Source: Pseudomonas sp.
GTDB lineage: Bacteria > Pseudomonadota > Gammaproteobacteria > Pseudomonadales > Pseudomonadaceae
Direction: 5' to 3'
Assembly: GCA_026398835.1 (NCBI GenBank)
Contig: JAPLSD010000114.1
Coordinates: forward strand, 1 to 7,949
DNA: 7,949 nucleotides
Part shown: in pieces, positions 6,154-7,949 of the stretch
Position numbering within the stretch: the stretch's first letter is position 1
How the letters are laid out: each line of letters opens with the position of its first letter
The notes under the pieces: generated by a model
What the model saw: only the letters and a program-made list of their open reading frames with translations
What the model was told of the DNA's origin: nothing
The model's database searches: none
Program-made: the position numbers and the translations under genes

Positions 6154-6825
6154 TCAGCAGCCACACAACGAATTATCGAGAATCTTGCGCAACTCCAGCG
6201 GGTGATCGACCACCACATCGGCACCCCAATGCCTCGGATTGTCGTCTGGATGAATATAGCCATAGGTCACCGCGGCAGTTTTGGTGCCGGCGTCGCGGCC
6301 TGACTCGATATCGCGCAGGTCATCGCCAACAAACAGCACGCTGGCCGGATCCAGGTCGAGCATCTTGCAGGCGAGGATCAGTGGCTCGGGATCAGGCTTG
6401 CTGTTCTTGACGTGATCCGGGCAAATCAGCACGGCCGAACGCTCGGCCAGCCCCAGTTGCTGCATGATCGGTTCGGCAAAGCGCAGCGGCTTATTGGTGA
6501 CGACACCCCAAATCAGGTTGGCTTTTTCGATGTCTGCCAACAGCTCGGCCATTCCATCGAAAAGCTTGCTGTGAACCGCGCAGTCCTTCAGGTAACGCTC
6601 CAGAAACTCCAGGCGCAGTTCCTCGAAGCCTGGTGATTCCGGGTCCATCGAAAAAGTCACGGCAACCATGGCCCGCGCACCGCCGGAGATCTCGTCGCGG
6701 ATATGTTTGTCGGAAATCGGCGCCAGGCCGCGATCGACGAGCATGCTCTGGCAGATGGCGATAAAGTCCGGTGCGGTGTCGAGCAGCGTGCCGTCCATGT
6801 CGAAAAGAACCGCTCTGATACGCAT
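6154..6825 (-). CDS. mupP: MupP, N-acetylmuramic acid 6-phosphate phosphatase (HAD family)
   Basis: The gene encodes a 223-residue cytoplasmic HAD phosphatase. All four HAD motifs are present: DMDGTLLD with nucleophile D9 and acid D11, T110 in VVTNKP, K143 in NSKPDPEP, and D168-D169 in VGDDLRD. A cap domain lies between motifs I and II. Such proteins were long annotated as phosphoglycolate phosphatase (Gph), but the Pseudomonas homologue directly downstream of ubiG (PA3172) is MupP. It dephosphorylates MurNAc-6-P in the AmgK/MurU peptidoglycan recycling route and affects intrinsic fosfomycin tolerance and AmpC control. The ATG at 6825 lies 4 nt after the ubiG stop, and its Shine-Dalgarno (GGAGGAG) is inside the last ubiG codons, so translational coupling is likely. 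The C-terminus ends in CGC, directly before a hairpin repeat. Confidence 0.92.
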   Translation of the reverse strand: MRIRAVLFDMDGTLLDTAPDFIAICQSMLVDRGLAPISDKHIRDEISGGARAMVAVTFSMDPESPGFEELRLEFLERYLKDCAVHSKLFDGMAELLADIEKANLIWGVVTNKPLRFAEPIMQQLGLAERSAVLICPDHVKNSKPDPEPLILACKMLDLDPASVLFVGDDLRDIESGRDAGTKTAAVTYGYIHPDDNPRHWGADVVVDHPLELRKILDNSLCGC

Positions 6826-6829
6826 GCGC

Positions 6830-7528
6830 TTACTCCTCCCGCAGGGTCTGGATCATGTAGTTGACGTCAACGTCCGTGGCCAGCTTGTAGTGCTTGGTCA
6901 GTGGGTTGTAGGTCAGGCCAATGATGTCCTTGACCGTCAGGCCGGCCGAACGGCTCCAGGCGCCTAGCTCGGAAGGGCGGATGAATTTTTTGAAGTCGTG
7001 GGTGCCGCGCGGCAACAGCTTCATGATGTATTCGGCGCCAACAATCGCGAACAGGAACGCCTTTGGATTACGGTTGATGGTGGAGAAAAACACCTGGCCG
7101 CCGGGTTTGACCATGCGGAAGCAGGCGCGGATCACCGAAGAGGGGTCTGGCACGTGTTCGAGCATTTCCAGGCAGGTGACCACGTCAAATTGCTCCGGCA
7201 TCTCTTCGGCCAGGTCTTCGGCGGTGATCTGCCGATATTCAACGCTGACGCCGGACTCCAGTTGATGCAATTGAGCGACGGCCAGCGGGGCTTCGCCCAT
7301 GTCGATACCCATCACCGTTGCACCGCGCTGGGCCATGGCTTCGCTGAGGATGCCGCCGCCGCAACCGACGTCGAGGACTTTTTTGCCGACCAGTTTTACC
7401 CGCTCGTCAATCCAGTTGACCCGCAACGGATTGATGTCGTGCAGCGGTTTGAATTCACTTTCACGGTCCCACCAGCGATGGGCCAGGGCTTCGAATTTGG
7501 CGATTTCAGCGTGGTCGACGTTGCTCAT
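6830..7528 (-). CDS. ubiG: UbiG, 3-demethylubiquinone / polyprenyl-dihydroxybenzoate O-methyltransferase
   Basis: UbiG is an SAM-dependent methyltransferase that performs both O-methylations in ubiquinone synthesis, acting at the inner membrane. The protein has 232 residues, the normal length. Visible are the family N-terminal signature [18 protein letters not shown] (19-36), SAM motif [10 protein letters not shown] (51-59), and the acidic post-motif in GIDMGEAP. The start is ATG 7528 (MSNVDHAEI), preceded by AGAGGA with 6 nt spacing. An in-frame GTG at 7552 would add eight residues (MIRFRGCP) but exists only because of a tandem duplication, so it is not used here. The first 19 codons and the ribosome binding site are duplicated 80 bp upstream, creating a leader ORF. 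mupP follows after 4 nt. The catalytic gene itself is intact. Confidence 0.95.
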   Translation of the reverse strand: MSNVDHAEIAKFEALAHRWWDRESEFKPLHDINPLRVNWIDERVKLVGKKVLDVGCGGGILSEAMAQRGATVMGIDMGEAPLAVAQLHQLESGVSVEYRQITAEDLAEEMPEQFDVVTCLEMLEHVPDPSSVIRACFRMVKPGGQVFFSTINRNPKAFLFAIVGAEYIMKLLPRGTHDFKKFIRPSELGAWSRSAGLTVKDIIGLTYNPLTKHYKLATDVDVNYMIQTLREE

Positions 7529-7629
7529 GGGGCATCCTCTAAATCTGATCACCAGCGATGGGCCAGGGCTTCGAATTTGGCGATTTCAGCGTGGTCGACG
7601 TTGCTCATGGGGCATCCTCTAAATCTGAT
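7470..7629. repeat. Perfect 80-bp tandem duplication across the ubiG start
   Basis: Bases 7470-7549 are repeated without a single difference at 7550-7629. The flanking bases on each side differ (7469 c against 7549 t; 7550 c against 7630 t), so the unit is exactly 80 bp with no microhomology at the junction. Read on the - strand, the unit contains the last part of the ubiG leader, the Shine-Dalgarno AGAGGA, the ATG and 19 codons. Because 80 is not a multiple of three, the upstream copy is out of frame with ubiG and ends in a new stop at the junction. Perfect identity implies a recent event or an assembly error. Confidence 0.98.
7549..7608 (-). pseudogene. Duplicated 5' fragment of ubiG forming a 19-codon leader ORF
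   Basis: This is the upstream copy of the ubiG start. It keeps the identical Shine-Dalgarno (AGAGGA, 7615-7620) and ATG (7606-7608), and encodes residues 1-19 of UbiG, ending ...AHRW. The next codon is TGA (7549-7551), made from two bases of this copy and one of the next. The stop lies 20 nt before the real ubiG ATG and overlaps an in-frame GTG (GTGA, 7552-7549). It is probably translated if the transcript starts upstream, and could reduce or couple ubiG translation. No separate function for the peptide is suggested. Confidence 0.55.
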
Positions 7630-7644
7630 TAATTCTGTGGTAAG

Positions 7645-7664
7645 CCTTGAGCATCAGCTCAAGG
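7645..7664 (+). terminator. Perfect stem-loop between mtaD-like gene and ubiG, U-tract on the + strand side
   Basis: CCTTGAGC (7645-7652) and GCTCAAGG (7657-7664) form an 8-bp perfect stem with an ATCA loop. On the + strand it is followed by TTTTCT, a good intrinsic-terminator shape, but both neighbouring genes are on the - strand. Read on the - strand it lies 21 nt past the stop of the upstream gene and is followed by CTTACC, without a U-tract. It may stop antisense transcription, or mark the end of the upstream message only weakly. Confidence 0.5.
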
Positions 7665-7685
7665 TTTTCTATCTATTCACAAAGA

Positions 7686-7949
7686 CTATTCGCAATGGCC
7701 GCTGATGCGTTTTCCCCAGGCGATGGCCGTGGCGCAGAGCTGTTGTTCATCCAGGCGGGTCAGGCACCGGTCGTCGAGCAAATGCTTGCCGGCGACCCAA
7801 AGGTGTTTCACGCAGTCCCGGCCGGTGGCATATATAAGCTGCGATACCGGGTCGTAAATCGGTTGCTGCGCCAGGCCGGAGAGGTCGAAGGCCACCAGGT
7901 CAGCAGCCTTGCCGACTTCCAGTGAGCCGACTTCGGCGTCCAGCCCCAG
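7686..7949 (-). CDS. mtaD: TRZ/ATZ-family amidohydrolase, C-terminal part (MTA/SAH deaminase type; 5' end outside window)
   Basis: This is the C-terminal 87 residues of a metal-dependent amidohydrolase. The frame is open to the window edge and ends in TAG at 7688-7686. The segment [22 protein letters not shown] is the typical closing beta-sandwich of this superfamily ('[13 protein letters not shown]'), followed by [23 protein letters not shown], the usual C-terminal strand pair. The metal-binding histidines and aspartate would lie upstream. In Pseudomonas the gene before ubiG (PA3170 in P. aeruginosa) is such a TRZ/ATZ hydrolase, shown there to deaminate 5'-methylthioadenosine in methionine salvage. 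The symbol rests on that position and this short match; other deaminases of the family cannot be excluded from the fragment. It is separated from ubiG by 157 bp, of which 80 are the tandem duplication. Confidence 0.8.
   Translation of the reverse strand: MGLDAEVGSLEVGKAADLVAFDLSGLAQQPIYDPVSQLIYATGRDCVKHLWVAGKHLLDDRCLTRLDEQQLCATAIAWGKRISGHCE

Noticed and set aside
5336..6166. YciK-family gene starting further upstream at 6166
   Set aside because: The extra 30 residues are translated from the double-hairpin intergenic repeat and overlap the end of mupP. ATG 6076 has GAGG at 6 nt and gives the family length.
6830..7552. UbiG starting at GTG 7552 with eight extra residues
   Set aside because: The extension exists only because of the tandem duplication. 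ATG 7528 has the proper AGAGGA site and gives the normal 232-residue protein.
7470..7629. CRISPR-like or VNTR array
   Set aside because: There are only two copies, directly adjacent with no spacer, and the unit is clearly the ubiG 5' region.
6998..7705. Long + strand frames opposite ubiG
   Set aside because: They are shadows of the conserved ubiG coding strand. The repeated protein segment in them comes from the 80-bp duplication.

Overview
The window looks like a chromosomal segment from a fluorescent-type Pseudomonas. The evidence is moderately GC-rich DNA, a UndA-type enzyme, an RbdA-type c-di-GMP protein, a UbiG/MupP/YciK gene string, and REP-like and 'CGTTCCCACGC'-type repeats typical of the P. 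fluorescens group. The assignment rests on recognising protein families and gene order by eye, not on a database search.

Left part, + strand: the 3' end of an ABC exporter ATPase (1-404); a 202-bp gap; a membrane-anchored PAS-GGDEF-EAL protein that I take to be RbdA (607-3066); and, 45 bp later, undA (3112-3915), the non-heme iron enzyme that makes 1-undecene from lauric acid. A REPIN-like inverted repeat (3934-4015) separates undA from a convergent gene.

Right part, - strand, in transcription order from the right edge: the 3' end of an MTA/SAH-deaminase-type amidohydrolase (7686-7949), ubiG (6830-7528), mupP (6154-6825), a YciK-family SDR (5336-6076), a 366-bp gap, and a GAF-GGDEF diguanylate cyclase resembling PA3177 (4043-4969). 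The 366-bp gap carries a good sigma-54-type -24/-12 element pointing at the cyclase, with an IHF-like site upstream.

The most unusual feature is a perfect 80-bp tandem duplication (7470-7549 and 7550-7629) covering the ubiG ribosome binding site, start codon and first 19 codons. The upstream copy keeps its own Shine-Dalgarno and ATG, encodes the first 19 residues of UbiG, and stops at a TGA created exactly at the duplication junction. The real ubiG is intact but now sits behind a translated-looking leader ORF.

Functionally, the window holds two opposing c-di-GMP enzymes (a putative phosphodiesterase and a cyclase) that converge around undA. It also holds a housekeeping string for ubiquinone synthesis (ubiG), peptidoglycan recycling (mupP) and methylthioadenosine salvage (mtaD-like).
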